Virus record (IMG/VR): IMGVR_UViG_3300009506_000076
Location: 1-42,086 of that record
DNA length: 42,086 nt
Direction: 5' to 3' (one strand)
From: a virus
Every line of letters begins with the position of its first letter. Position 1 is the stretch's first letter. Under the pieces are notes generated by a model. That model ran no database searches. It saw only the letters and a list, made by a program, of their open reading frames with translations, and was not told the origin of the DNA. Shown here in pieces: positions 1 to 9,204 of this stretch. Both the position numbers and the translations under genes were made by a program.

Positions 1-845
1 AGTGTTGGCGTATACCATTGAGACAGAACACCCCAAGACCATGTATTCCAAGCTGTCGTGGTGTTGAAGTAGCTTCGTGTAGCCCATATGACAGTGCCGA
101 CAGTCCACGTCAGCTTGTTTGCTGTATAATAAGGGGTGAGTACATCAGTATACCAATCACCTGTCGTCTGAATCATTGTACCGGGCGGATCATACAATGT
201 CCACTTTGTACCAGACGTAAGATGCTGAGTAAGCGTGTACGTCAACGTATTGGTATACCACTGAGAGAGCGTACCTATCGACCATGTATTCCACGAAGCA
301 AACGTTTGTGTAAGTCTGCTCGTCTGCCAGATGACAGACCCCATCAGTTGTGTGAGCGTGTTCTTGAGCGTATAGGTCGTCGTGCTCGTATTCGTGTACC
401 ATGAGGAACTGGCTGTCGTCTGGATCAGACTTGACGTCTGCCGGTACCTCGTCACCTTCTGAATCGCTGCCCACACACCGCCGAGTGAGGCAGACTTTGA
501 GCGTGAGATATTCTTATGCTTAACGAGTGCTCGAGTCTTGACCGCAGTAAATACCTCAGCCCAAGTCTTGCCGCGGTTACGCTCTTCCTTCGTCAAATAC
601 CACACATCTTGAAGGACGGCGCTCTTAGCACGAACGATATTCAAAGACTTCACTAATACGCGAGTCTTTACAGCAGAAAGCGCATCTGCCCAATACTTCG
701 TATACTTAGAGTTGAGAGCCGCCGAACGTCTCCAAAGAAGCTGGCCCGAGGGGCCGCGTATCTCTACAGCCTCATCACCATATGGAGTGTATGCTCGGTA
801 GAACTCGTCACCGGCAGGAGTATATCCGTGCCACTCGGTGCTCAT
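1..845 (-). CDS. Repeat-rich tail fibre-like protein, partial (runs off left edge)
   Basis: An open frame begins at an ATG overlapping the tail hub stop codon (ATGA) and stays open for 281 codons to the window edge, so the C-terminus is missing. The start MSTEWHGYTPAGDEFYRAYT is Tyr/Gly rich. Residues about 58-82 and 101-125 are a duplicated unit built on AVKTRxLVKxxNIxRxKSA. Further on, two copies of about 66 residues contain WNTWSxGxLSQWYT and are rich in Trp, Tyr and Thr. Its place immediately downstream of the tail hub, and the repeats, suggest a tail tip or fibre protein that contacts the host. I recognise no named domain. It is translationally coupled to the hub gene. Confidence 0.6.
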   Translation of the reverse strand, partial: MSTEWHGYTPAGDEFYRAYTPYGDEAVEIRGPSGQLLWRRSAALNSKYTKYWADALSAVKTRVLVKSLNIVRAKSAVLQDVWYLTKEERNRGKTWAEVFTAVKTRALVKHKNISRSKSASLGGVWAAIQKVTRYRQTSSLIQTTASSSWYTNTSTTTYTLKNTLTQLMGSVIWQTSRLTQTFASWNTWSIGTLSQWYTNTLTYTLTQHLTSGTKWTLYDPPGTMIQTTGDWYTDVLTPYYTANKLTWTVGTVIWATRSYFNTTTAWNTWSWGVLSQWYTPT

Positions 846-2953
846 GGTGGCGGTAGAGTGGTGACGAAGAAGAATGTTCCGGTAGGGTACGGAGAAGGTA
901 CTTCTGAACCACTATCCCAATTCACACCAACCTGAAGCTCGACAGCACTTGCACCAGATCCTTGATCTACCTTAACGGTTCCATCTTTTTCACGAATCTT
1001 TCGTGCATAGAATTGTGACGTTTCTGCACCGCCACCGTCGATAAATGCAGGTTCGTCAACAGTCACAAGATCCGCCGGTTCGCCTACATGGCCCTGGAAA
1101 CCGTCATACGGATAGACTGTACCGGTTTGGTTCATACCACCGATAACGCCTTCGATAATACCTGCCTGACTTGGTACGACTGTCCAGGCACCTTCTCCGC
1201 CACCGAAATCGAATCGGCAATATGTCACTTTATCAGAAGCACAAACGTAATGTAGATCCTGTGTGACTCCGGTTGTGCCGTCTCCGTTGTCGATAATACG
1301 ATTCTGAAGCCAGGCTGCTGTGAACGCTATGAGATTACGTGACGGACCAATACATAGCAGTATCGGTTGTGAACGAGGAGCTGCTTCCTGATCCGTATCC
1401 GTCGTCGACGTAGTGTCGAAGGCGTATGCGAATATGTACAGCAACTCCCCGTCCAGGAGTGGCGTGATATCAGAAGCGTAGGTTACGACCTGAAGAAGCT
1501 CATCGAACGTGGTACTGCCGAACTCATCGTTTGCCGCGTCGTCGAAGTCCGGTGGCGCATATGCAGGCGGGTCGGTACTGAGCGCCTTTACGAATTTGAC
1601 ACGGTACGACTGAGCAAGATTGTTGAGTCTCTTAGCCGTCATCGAAACCGAGTTGTCATCCTTGGAGATCGTAGCGTGGATCTCCGCCATCGGTTTGAGA
1701 ACAGCTTCGTACGAGAAGGCAAGATTGCGCCAAGTACCGAGCCCTGCTGTGGGCACACCACGCACTCCCATCGACGAAGACGCCTTGAATGGCGCTATAT
1801 TGATGGTCATGTTGAATGGCGCAAACTGCTGGTTGCTGTCGAACATCCGATCCCTATTGGTGAATGTGTAGAGATCGGTACTCATCTCGGCAAAGACGAG
1901 AGGACGTGAAGACACAGTAGCAATCGCGTCCGGATCGGCTACGTCCGAAAGCGCTGCTGTGATTAGAGCGTTCGCGTCTGTATAAGAACGCACTGGAGAG
2001 TCTTCGTTCAGTGCAATCCAGAATGGACGGCGAATTCCGTAGGCTCCACCATACTTCGCCAAGCTGGCAGAGTCCTCGTAAGGTCCGATGAGCTGCTGTA
2101 CACCGTCAGTATCGTAGTAGAGCAGATACCCGGCATTCCGTACCTCATCCTCACTGATCGACAGGGCGTCAAAATCCCACCAGTGGCTCAGAGTCATGTC
2201 TGACGAACTTTTGGACCGTGCTGGCTCAAAGAACGTCAGTTCAACAGGATTCTGTCCGCGGTACCTGAAGAAGCATACCCAGCCCATCGCCTGCGCCAAT
2301 GACCACAGTTGATCCCAAACCGTCTTCTGGAGTCCTGGCGCCCAGTCGTTCGGTAGCACTTTTCCGGTGGCGGCCGGGAAGTATAGCGGGATACCGGTGA
2401 AACCGTTATTGTCGAGTACGGCGCGTGCTGCCGTCTCAATGCTAGTACCTGCGGCGTAGGTGTAGGCGACCTCGCTCTTCTGTATCTTCAGAATACCACC
2501 GAGGTCGCTGCACTGAACGCTGCCCTGGCGCGATTCAAACTTCGGCCAGTTCACGTTTGTGATGAAACCCTTGAAGACTTGGTACCAGAGCGATGAGGCA
2601 TCGCCGGGACGGGTTCCGCCGACAGCAGTGAGAGCAACATCTAACGTGACAACTCGCCCAAGCTGGAGCAACGGCGAGTATGTGACTGTGTCGTCCAGCT
2701 TGTTGAGGCTGCTTGCTGCGATAGTTGGTGCGAGTGAGGTACTCGACCCGTCTTTAGTGAACTCGCGTACGAAGGAGAAGTCGAGGCTTCCGATTGGTTG
2801 GTTGGGGTCTGGCAGGCGAAGGCTAATTTGGAAACATCTCGTAGTGATATCGATAGCTGTACTGCTACCGTTATCTACTTTGAGCCGCCAATGCGTGTCG
2901 TAACTCTCACTCGTGTAGAGTGCAAGAGTCGGAGCGTCAACACCAGACCTCAA
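842..2953 (-). CDS. Tail hub / baseplate-like minor tail protein
   Basis: 703 residues, directly downstream of the tape measure gene with a TTGA overlap, so translation starts at TTG (2953-2951). The position after the tape measure is where siphophages encode the distal tail and tail-hub proteins. The N-terminal 150 residues are beta-rich (QISLRLPDPNQPIGSLDFSF), followed by a segment reminiscent of hub proteins that handle a local reference frame (FKGFITNVNWPKF, IETAARAVLDNNGFTGIPL). The last 150 residues are Gly/Asp rich and could lead to a receptor-binding part. No peptidase motif is visible. The assignment rests mainly on gene order and length; the exact family is not recognised. Confidence 0.55.
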   Translation of the reverse strand: MRSGVDAPTLALYTSESYDTHWRLKVDNGSSTAIDITTRCFQISLRLPDPNQPIGSLDFSFVREFTKDGSSTSLAPTIAASSLNKLDDTVTYSPLLQLGRVVTLDVALTAVGGTRPGDASSLWYQVFKGFITNVNWPKFESRQGSVQCSDLGGILKIQKSEVAYTYAAGTSIETAARAVLDNNGFTGIPLYFPAATGKVLPNDWAPGLQKTVWDQLWSLAQAMGWVCFFRYRGQNPVELTFFEPARSKSSSDMTLSHWWDFDALSISEDEVRNAGYLLYYDTDGVQQLIGPYEDSASLAKYGGAYGIRRPFWIALNEDSPVRSYTDANALITAALSDVADPDAIATVSSRPLVFAEMSTDLYTFTNRDRMFDSNQQFAPFNMTINIAPFKASSSMGVRGVPTAGLGTWRNLAFSYEAVLKPMAEIHATISKDDNSVSMTAKRLNNLAQSYRVKFVKALSTDPPAYAPPDFDDAANDEFGSTTFDELLQVVTYASDITPLLDGELLYIFAYAFDTTSTTDTDQEAAPRSQPILLCIGPSRNLIAFTAAWLQNRIIDNGDGTTGVTQDLHYVCASDKVTYCRFDFGGGEGAWTVVPSQAGIIEGVIGGMNQTGTVYPYDGFQGHVGEPADLVTVDEPAFIDGGGAETSQFYARKIREKDGTVKVDQGSGASAVELQVGVNWDSGSEVPSPYPTGTFFFVTTLPPP

Positions 2954-5913
2954 AAGACCTCACTATCCGCTACCGACACGCGACCACCCCTTGCGCGTCT
3001 AGCGTTAGCCGCAGTTTCGATCTTCCCAAGGAGCACTTCGCCGGAGTCGCCAGCCTCGTTGACGATTGTGATACCTCCGTTGACAGTCCACGAGTTAGAC
3101 GGCTCTGGAGGCTTCGTACGCTCCCAGTCGTATTTGTTCGGCAAGTTGGTGCCGTAATGACCGTACTTCTGCTCGTAGTAGATGATATCCATCGCACGAG
3201 GGAAGTCGGTCGTGATCTGCAGAATAGACTCGGACAGAGCGTCGAAAGCGTCCTTGGTGTTCAGGATAGCGTCAAGAAGTTCGTTCTTATCAGCAAAAGC
3301 ACCTAGAAGCTCCGGAGTCAGCTCACCCTGGAGAATCAGGTTGAAGATATCACGTAGGCCGGCAAGCAGTGTCGCGCGAGCTTCAGGCGAGTTGAGATCG
3401 AGGTTCGCCAGACCCATCTGCTTTATCAGGTCCGGAGCTAGCTCGGACAGAACCTGATAGGCATCCTTCAAGCTCTGCAACGGAGTATCCGGAACGTCGA
3501 AGAGCTTGTTGTAGGCGTTGATACGTGACGTGACATCCGTCAAGTTGTTGCCGAACTGCGTAAGCTGGCGGACAGTCTCTTGTACAGCCTCGATTAGCTG
3601 GCGGAAAGCTTCCGTCTGGAACTTGCCCTCCTCGTCGGTCACCTTAATTCCCGTCAACGACTCCATGCGATGAATAAGGGCGACCATTTCAGGCCAAGTA
3701 GTCTGCCACTGCTTCCAAGCATTGTCGGTCGGCTTTGGGCCGCCAGCGCTCTTCCAAACTTCCTGAAAGCGTAGCACGTCAGCATGTGGACGACCCTCGA
3801 AGCTGTCTCGCATTTCCTTCAGCGCCTGCGAGTTCTCTGCGAGTAGCTTTTGCTGAGCCTCAAGAGCCCTACGAAGCTCTTCTTCTTTCTCGTTACGCTT
3901 GCCAAGAGCTCCGATCAGACCACCGATGGCCCCAACAGCGCCACCGACGATCGCTCCAGGCACACCACCGATCTGCGCACCAACAGCAGCACCACCAAGC
4001 GCACCTCCGAAGAAGCCGGTGACCGGATTTGTCGTTTGCGAACCGATCATGTTGCCGACCATATAGGCCGACAGAACGATACCGATCTGCTTACCGATCT
4101 CTTTTGCCCACTTCCTGCCGGACTCATACTCGAGTGTTAGTTCGACAGTCTGTCCGGTTTCAGGCGTGATTCCAGTTTCGCCCAAATGTGATTTGGCTTG
4201 TTCGACAGCTGCGGCTTGCTGTTGATTGAGTAGCGCACGCTGCGCATTTGTGCCGAAGATATCACCAAGCGCCTGTTGAATAGGCGCTCCGATAGACTCC
4301 ATCATCTTAGCCGCAGCCATCTCAGCTACAAGCCGGAAGAACAACTTCTTAATGGCATCGAAAAGGTCTCCAAAGTTCTTCAGCCCGTCGTTCAAGATCT
4401 TTTCGAAGACGTCGCCAAAGGCACGCTGAAGATTTTCGGCAAACCGGTCGATGATCTTTTGGTATTCCTTCCAAGCCGCCTCGGCTTCTTTTAACTTATC
4501 CTTGATGCCAAGCGCCTCAAGGGCAAGTTCACGTTCTTTCAGGATGGCTGCTTCGTAGGTCGGTAGTAGAGCATTGTCCATGTACTCTCTACGAGCTTCG
4601 ATAAGCTTGTTGACAGCCTCGAAGTTGACAGCCATCCGCTCTTCTTCAAGGCCGGTAAGGCCAGAAAGTACAACACCCTGATGCGCCTTACGGAGCATGT
4701 CGTCAATAATAGCCTGAAGCTTATTCTCTTCGCCACCTCCAAGAATACCGTTACCTAATGCGTCATCAAGATTGGCGTTAGCGTTGATCCACGCCTCTGT
4801 CATCTTGGTAATTTCTTCTAGTGCCTTCTTGTATACCAGAACACCCACTGTCAAAGCGGCCAGGGTGACACCGATCTTAATGAAGTCGGCACTCACCAGC
4901 TTGAGGAAGTACCCAATACCGACGAACTTGCTTACTACCTTATAGAGCTCGATCCAACGCGCGATAGCCTGAACGCCAATCACGAGCTGTTGCGCAATGT
5001 ACACACTGATAAGCGCGGCCCTATAAGCAAGAATCATGCTGGTGAGCGAAATCAACCCGGCAATGACTTTGTCGATATGCTCAGCCATATAACGCAGCGC
5101 ACGGCCGAGATCACCGCTAGCACCGGTCCCCATATTGATGATACCGACCATGCGAGTGATAGCATTGATCAGTACCTCGAACGACTGACCGACAGTCCAA
5201 GTCATCTTCTGAGAACGCTCGACAAGCTCGTCATGCTTCTTCAAAAGGGCGTCAATTACGGTCTGTACATCGACCAATCCCTTCTTTGAGAGCTTGTAGA
5301 GATCGCCCATAGCCACACCCATCTCGTCAGATACCGCACGAGCAACCATCGGCATGGCTTCCATCATGGTACGGAACTCGTCACCCTGGACACGCCCGGA
5401 ACCAAGAGCCTGTGCAAACTGCCGCATCGCCTGGGCAGACTCTACTCCCGTCGCACCAGAGATAAGCATGGCCGCGTTAACTGCCTCGACAACGTTCAAC
5501 AGATCGTTATGACTACGACCAAGCTGATCCGCGTTGAGTGCGACACGGGTATAGAGTACGGATGTCGCAGCAAGAGTGTTACGAGTTTTCTGCGAGATTT
5601 CGAACAGGCGTTGCTGAACAGCCATCGCTTGCTCGTCACTCTTAGTAACGAGCTTGACACGAGAGTTGATCAGTGTCCAGGTATCGGCATACTCGACAAG
5701 CTGGCGAACACCAAAGTATCCACCAAGACCAGTGAGCGTGCGAGTCAAGTTCTTGGTAGTACGCTCAAAGTGCTCTGTCGCTCGCCCTGCATTGGTGGCA
5801 GACGCAGAGAACTTATTCATGGTAAAGATTGCTCCACCAGCTGTGACGCCGATATTTACCGTCGCCAGCTTGGAAAGCAATCCACCTGCGCCTGTTCCGC
5901 CGCTACGCGCCAT
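2950..5913 (-). CDS. Tape measure protein
   Basis: 987 residues, the second largest gene of the window. It sets tail length and is threaded inside the tail tube. The region of residues 40-240 matches the tape-measure N-terminal domain: the stretch around LVEYADTWTLINSRVKLVT, then TRVALNADQLGRS, QFAQALGSGRVQGDEFRTMM and KKGLVDVQTVIDAL are typical. Hydrophobic segments follow at about 280-370 and a Gly-rich hydrophobic segment at about 630-680 (AVGAQIGGVPGAIVGGAVGA), the usual membrane-active part. Long helical stretches with Gln/Glu/Lys lie between them. The start ATG has an AAGAGAAAGA ribosome site and overlaps the end of the chaperone reading frame by 11 bases. Confidence 0.93.
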   Translation of the reverse strand: MARSGGTGAGGLLSKLATVNIGVTAGGAIFTMNKFSASATNAGRATEHFERTTKNLTRTLTGLGGYFGVRQLVEYADTWTLINSRVKLVTKSDEQAMAVQQRLFEISQKTRNTLAATSVLYTRVALNADQLGRSHNDLLNVVEAVNAAMLISGATGVESAQAMRQFAQALGSGRVQGDEFRTMMEAMPMVARAVSDEMGVAMGDLYKLSKKGLVDVQTVIDALLKKHDELVERSQKMTWTVGQSFEVLINAITRMVGIINMGTGASGDLGRALRYMAEHIDKVIAGLISLTSMILAYRAALISVYIAQQLVIGVQAIARWIELYKVVSKFVGIGYFLKLVSADFIKIGVTLAALTVGVLVYKKALEEITKMTEAWINANANLDDALGNGILGGGEENKLQAIIDDMLRKAHQGVVLSGLTGLEEERMAVNFEAVNKLIEARREYMDNALLPTYEAAILKERELALEALGIKDKLKEAEAAWKEYQKIIDRFAENLQRAFGDVFEKILNDGLKNFGDLFDAIKKLFFRLVAEMAAAKMMESIGAPIQQALGDIFGTNAQRALLNQQQAAAVEQAKSHLGETGITPETGQTVELTLEYESGRKWAKEIGKQIGIVLSAYMVGNMIGSQTTNPVTGFFGGALGGAAVGAQIGGVPGAIVGGAVGAIGGLIGALGKRNEKEEELRRALEAQQKLLAENSQALKEMRDSFEGRPHADVLRFQEVWKSAGGPKPTDNAWKQWQTTWPEMVALIHRMESLTGIKVTDEEGKFQTEAFRQLIEAVQETVRQLTQFGNNLTDVTSRINAYNKLFDVPDTPLQSLKDAYQVLSELAPDLIKQMGLANLDLNSPEARATLLAGLRDIFNLILQGELTPELLGAFADKNELLDAILNTKDAFDALSESILQITTDFPRAMDIIYYEQKYGHYGTNLPNKYDWERTKPPEPSNSWTVNGGITIVNEAGDSGEVLLGKIETAANARRARGGRVSVADSEVF

Positions 5914-6274
5914 TCTTTCTCTTCGGCCAAGGACGCTCTGGTAGCTCTTCTACAGATTCCTCGTCATCTTCGTCCGGCCCAAACAAAGCAGCGTCCAATA
6001 GCATCAATGCCTCAACCTCCCAAGGATGAAGCTCGCCAATGCGCGTCAGACTCTGCCAAGCCATCACTTCCTGATGCGACAGAAGAGCGACTGTAGTCGC
6101 CCCTACGCCACTGCGCCCATGAAGACTTTGCGCCCATTCCACAAGGTACATGAACTCCTGTGGGCATTCTGGAGCCTCAGCTAGGATCTTCAGGGCACCT
6201 AAACTGCCACGCTCAGCAGCCGATTCCAGCGTTTCGATCAACGGCACCTTAGTCTTTGGATCCCGCTTATTCAT
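5903..6274 (-). CDS. Tail assembly chaperone, downstream (T-like) frame, probably made as a -1 frameshift fusion
   Basis: A 123-codon frame starts at an ATG here, but the same frame is open without a stop up to the T7 slippery site at 6328-6322. The likely product is therefore a fusion of the upstream chaperone (134 residues) with 139 residues read from 6322, about 273 residues in total. This matches the lambda G/GT arrangement, where the minor fusion binds tape measure and tail tube subunits. The C-terminal part is acidic then basic (GPDEDDEESVEELPERPWPKRKNGA). No good ribosome site precedes the internal ATG, which fits expression by frameshifting. It lies directly upstream of the tape measure gene, as in other siphophages. 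Confidence 0.78.
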   Translation of the reverse strand: MNKRDPKTKVPLIETLESAAERGSLGALKILAEAPECPQEFMYLVEWAQSLHGRSGVGATTVALLSHQEVMAWQSLTRIGELHPWEVEALMLLDAALFGPDEDDEESVEELPERPWPKRKNGA

Positions 6275-6297
6275 GCGGGCATGCCAGAGTGTGTACT

Positions 6298-6723
6298 CTA
6301 AGGTGTCGCTGATCCCTTGCCAAAAAAACGGGCATGATCATGTACAGCTTCGAATACCTGCTCGTACACCCACGGACACTCTGTGTAGAGCACTCGTGCA
6401 TTCTCTCTCGTGCAGGCCACCGGAGTATCGGCATCGAGAGCAATGCCAGTCCAGTCGAGCGTGCAGGCGAGGATCTTCTCCATGTTGTCGTCGTAGATCG
6501 CACCAGCAGTCAGCTGCTTCGGCTTGAGGCGCCGCTTCCGCTGGTCCGCTTCGACCTGCCGATAGTACCGTGAATGAGACCCGGCCACCTTGATCGTGAT
6601 CGGCTTCTCTTCACCGTTCTCGTCGATGTACGTCTCTGGCGTTTCGTCGAGAGAAAAGATGGGCACATCAATGCCCTCATCCTCGACTCGCGCTTCAGCT
6701 GATTTCTGTTTGATGTTGAACAT
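6298..6723 (-). CDS. Tail assembly chaperone (G-like)
   Basis: 141 residues starting MFNIKQKSAE. This ATG is chosen because AAGGAG lies 6 bases upstream; a longer open frame exists but lacks a ribosome site. It is the abundant zero-frame product of the frameshifting chaperone pair located between the major tail protein and the tape measure. The N-terminal 60 residues are polar and beta-prone (PIFSLDETPETYIDENGEE, ITIKVAGSHSRYYRQV). The C-terminal helical part ends FFGKGSATP just after the slippery run. By analogy with lambda gpG it coats the tape measure before tube assembly and is absent from the virion. Family assignment is by gene order and the frameshift, not by strong sequence motifs. 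Confidence 0.75.
   Translation of the reverse strand: MFNIKQKSAEARVEDEGIDVPIFSLDETPETYIDENGEEKPITIKVAGSHSRYYRQVEADQRKRRLKPKQLTAGAIYDDNMEKILACTLDWTGIALDADTPVACTRENARVLYTECPWVYEQVFEAVHDHARFFGKGSATP
6322..6328 (-). promoter_or_regulatory. Programmed -1 ribosomal frameshift site (T TTT TTT)
   Basis: Seven consecutive T residues on the minus strand lie exactly in the X XXY YYZ phase of the upstream frame (CGT TTT TTT GGC). Slipping back one base gives TTT TTT TGG CAA and continues without a stop through the internal ATG into the downstream chaperone frame. The zero frame ends at TAG (6300-6298), 21 bases past the slippery run. Confidence 0.8.
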
Positions 6724-6830
6724 CTTTGTGCTCCTTGAGAGAAGGATTGAGAGATTGAAAGGAGTCCCCACCGGCTCCTCTCACTGTGCCGCGCCCTTTA
6801 GGCACTGCGACACAACCCCGACCTGCTCAG

Positions 6831-7100
6831 CTACTTGGCTGCCGACTTCTTGCCGGACGCGCCACCCTTCACGGCCGGTTTGGGTTCGGGAACCGATTCG
6901 CCGAGCATGAGCCAGAACGGCCCCTTCGGGTTGTCCGTGTGATGTTCGATGCTGGACACCACGAGGCCGTCCTTCTTGCCTTCGCTGAGGTTGAGGAGCT
7001 TCTTGTTCGAGGCTCCTGCCCCAACGATCTCCACGATCGTCAGAAGAACCGGCTTGTCCCCGGCCTTCTGGAAGAACTGTACCTTCTGGCCGACCTTCAT
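6831..7100 (-). CDS. Small hypothetical protein in the tail operon
   Basis: 89 residues. The start at 7100 is set by a near-perfect ribosome site (AGGAGGTGAC before ATG). The first 60 residues look like a small beta-barrel (MKVGQKVQFFQKAGDKPVLL, then VVSSIEHHTDN), and the tail is Lys/Pro/Ala rich (KPAVKGGASGKKSAAK) and probably disordered. It sits 8 bases after the major tail protein gene, so it is co-transcribed and possibly tail-associated. Such small proteins of actinophage-type tail operons have no assigned role that I know. Function unknown. Confidence 0.7.
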   Translation of the reverse strand: MKVGQKVQFFQKAGDKPVLLTIVEIVGAGASNKKLLNLSEGKKDGLVVSSIEHHTDNPKGPFWLMLGESVPEPKPAVKGGASGKKSAAK

Positions 7101-7108
7101 GTCACCTC

Positions 7109-8104
7109 CTAGGAGTGCGCCACCGGAGTGCCGGTGCTCGTATAGATTTCGACAGCGTTGTGGTAGCCGATGGGGTATGACCCCGTGAACTGCCGCATCT
7201 CGACCTTCGCGGCGTTGCCACCCAGGAAGGGGGCGTCGATGTCGGTGATCTTGACACGAGGAAGGCGAATCATCCACGTCAGCCGCGCGCCGGTACCGGG
7301 AGCCAGCAGCTTGGCGTAGATTTCGAACTCCGTTTCGGCATCGAAGTCCGCCAGTGCCGCCAGGTCTTGCCGCACTGCCCCGATACTTCCCGTGACCTTG
7401 ATGCGGTTCATGTAGACGTCCGGACTGACGAACGTTCCGATGACGTCCTGGGTCGCTGCGGCAATGGCGAGGGAGATGTTCAGGCCAGTGCAGACGAGAA
7501 GCTGCGCCGAGTCGTAGTAGATGTAGGCATTGTCGACAATGAGAGAATCGCCGGCTACCTCGGTCGGGTTGGTGAAGTAGGGCGCCGAGGCCGAACCGAC
7601 GATCTGTCGATCGACGCCCTGGAAGGTCCAGGTTGCACGTCCACGTGCGCGTGGCTGAAGCGCGAGGTCCAACTGCGTATTGCGGACACCGATGAAGAGC
7701 TCCGAGTCGTCGATGTCAGAGTCGTTCTGCTCAACCGAGTAGGAGTAGTTGACCGGAGTGGCCGGCGTCTCCACCTTGGCGAGCTGAGTGTCCGCGTCGT
7801 ATGCTGTGTCGGCCAGGGCACCGAGCGTTCCACGCAGCATGGACTCGCACAGGAGATCGAAGAAGTCGCCTGGGACGATCGGCGTCTCGTACGAGCCATT
7901 CACGTTGGCTCCACCGAGGACGTCCATCGGCTCAATCTGATCGGGACGTCTCTCGTCGTCTGTGATTGGGGCACGGGTGTACTTGAGGCCCGGGCTGTCG
8001 TAGAGCCGGATACGCGACCCGCCGGCACCGGAAGAAGCTGGTGTCCCGAACGTCGTCTCCCGCTTGAGCGACGCAATCACGTGCTCCGCAGTCTGATTCG
8101 CCAT
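7109..8104 (-). CDS. Major tail protein (tail tube)
   Basis: 331 residues with a good ribosome site (GGGGGAACAG before ATG). The opening (MANQTAEHVIASLKRETTFG) with the following PGLKYTRAPITDDERRPDQ is typical of a family of siphophage tube proteins that begin with a conserved hydrophilic arm. VNGSYETPIVPGDFFDLLCE and TWTFQGVDRQIVG are also characteristic of tube subunits of the larger, two-domain type. Placement between the tail terminator and the chaperones supports the call. It polymerises as hexameric rings around the tape measure. Length is normal for tube proteins carrying an additional surface domain. Confidence 0.85.
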   Translation of the reverse strand: MANQTAEHVIASLKRETTFGTPASSGAGGSRIRLYDSPGLKYTRAPITDDERRPDQIEPMDVLGGANVNGSYETPIVPGDFFDLLCESMLRGTLGALADTAYDADTQLAKVETPATPVNYSYSVEQNDSDIDDSELFIGVRNTQLDLALQPRARGRATWTFQGVDRQIVGSASAPYFTNPTEVAGDSLIVDNAYIYYDSAQLLVCTGLNISLAIAAATQDVIGTFVSPDVYMNRIKVTGSIGAVRQDLAALADFDAETEFEIYAKLLAPGTGARLTWMIRLPRVKITDIDAPFLGGNAAKVEMRQFTGSYPIGYHNAVEIYTSTGTPVAHS

Positions 8105-8113
8105 CTGTTCCCC

Positions 8114-8767
8114 CTAGATTGGATTGCTTGTCTCCGCGTAAAGCGGGATCGTGATGGAGACTTCGACCGTTCCTGCGTACCGGGAGAGCACCTGGCCTCG
8201 GAAGGGTCCGGGATCCGTTCCCACACGAACAATATCACCTGTTTCCGGGATGATCGCAAGTGTCGGTGGGAAAGCTTCCATGATCTTGCGCGCTACCGTA
8301 TAGATAGCGTCCGCTCCTGTTCGCGATACGCCTTCGAGCCGAATCACATAGGCTGGCTCTTGCTCTACTATGCCTCGTTCTCCAACTCCGTACTTGTTCT
8401 GTACGCCAGGCAGATAATCCTCACTAATGAACCAACGGCGTGCCTGCCGCTCGAGGTCCGTATTCTCCCAGTTGCGCAATACCGGTATGCCCACAGTGAG
8501 GGAGCGCCCTGCGCCGGCAGATTCCACTTGGTTTTCGTCTGTTTCGAGTGTCAGGGCGTACACCCGAGTAATGAGCACTGGCACGTTGCTCGTAAACCCG
8601 CTGGGTACGACCTCCATACCCACTACAAAGCCGTCGGCGATAAAGCTGCCTGTCGTGCGTGTATACCCCGTTCCGGTCGCCGCCAGGGTGGTTGCCCCGG
8701 TAGTGGCGACCTCCACGGTTAGCAGCTGCGTCCGCAGGGCGCGAAGTAATGCGAGATCGTCGATCAT
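8114..8767 (-). CDS. Tail terminator / tail completion protein
   Basis: 217 residues, overlapping the preceding gene by ATGA and ending 9 bases before the major tail protein start. The N-terminus (MIDDLALLRALRTQLLTVEVA) and the C-terminal beta strands (FRGQVLSRYAGTVEVSITIPLYAE) fit the fold of lambda gpU-like terminators, which cap the tail tube and contact the head-closure ring. Residues about 25-100 form a Thr/Gly-rich insertion (ATTGATTLAATGTGYTRTTG) not usual in short terminators. The assignment is from gene order and general features. Confidence 0.6.
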   Translation of the reverse strand: MIDDLALLRALRTQLLTVEVATTGATTLAATGTGYTRTTGSFIADGFVVGMEVVPSGFTSNVPVLITRVYALTLETDENQVESAGAGRSLTVGIPVLRNWENTDLERQARRWFISEDYLPGVQNKYGVGERGIVEQEPAYVIRLEGVSRTGADAIYTVARKIMEAFPPTLAIIPETGDIVRVGTDPGPFRGQVLSRYAGTVEVSITIPLYAETSNPI

Positions 8768-9204
8768 AGCGGACCCGAGGCAAAGCGGCCAGTAGCGGCA
8801 TCACGCCAAGCACCGCCCTTGTAGACGATGGGTTGACTTCCAGCGTGAAGCTGCTCTAACTCGTAAGTTACGATGCGATGGAACCCCATTACCGTCATCT
8901 TCACACTATGGAATCCGCCAACCGAAGACCGAAGTGTGGCTCCACGTAGGTTATCTTCGATGATCGGCGCGTAAGGAACCTGCGTATAGATGCTAATATT
9001 CTTAGAACGCGCAGTGCCTTGTCTGCGCCAAGATTTCAGCAATCGACCAGTCTTTACAGGCTGTCCTGGTGCTCCCGTGATTGGGCTGCCGACTGTAATT
9101 GAGCGGAAACAATGCTCTGCGACAGCGTCGTATAGGTCATCGAATCCTATACGGATATCACGAACGATGTCCTCCATCTGTTGCTTGAAGGACAGGGTAC
9201 TCAC
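8764..9204 (-). CDS. HK97 gp10-like neck / tail completion protein
   Basis: 146 residues beginning with GTG that overlaps the upstream stop (GTGA). The segment VGSPITGAPGQPVKTGRLLKSW is the hallmark of the gp10-like minor head/neck family, where a Gly/Pro loop precedes a conserved TGxLxxSW. Further features are YAPIIEDNLRG and the C-terminal GAWRDAATGRF. These proteins act at the head-tail interface between stopper and terminator. Gene order (stopper, gp10-like, terminator, tube) is exactly the usual one. Confidence 0.72.
   Translation of the reverse strand: MSTLSFKQQMEDIVRDIRIGFDDLYDAVAEHCFRSITVGSPITGAPGQPVKTGRLLKSWRRQGTARSKNISIYTQVPYAPIIEDNLRGATLRSSVGGFHSVKMTVMGFHRIVTYELEQLHAGSQPIVYKGGAWRDAATGRFASGPL

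Noticed and set aside
7367-8722. 451-codon plus-strand frame across major tail and terminator genes
   Set aside because: It is antisense to two well supported genes, has an Arg/Asp-rich composition typical of reverse-frame shadows, and no ribosome site.
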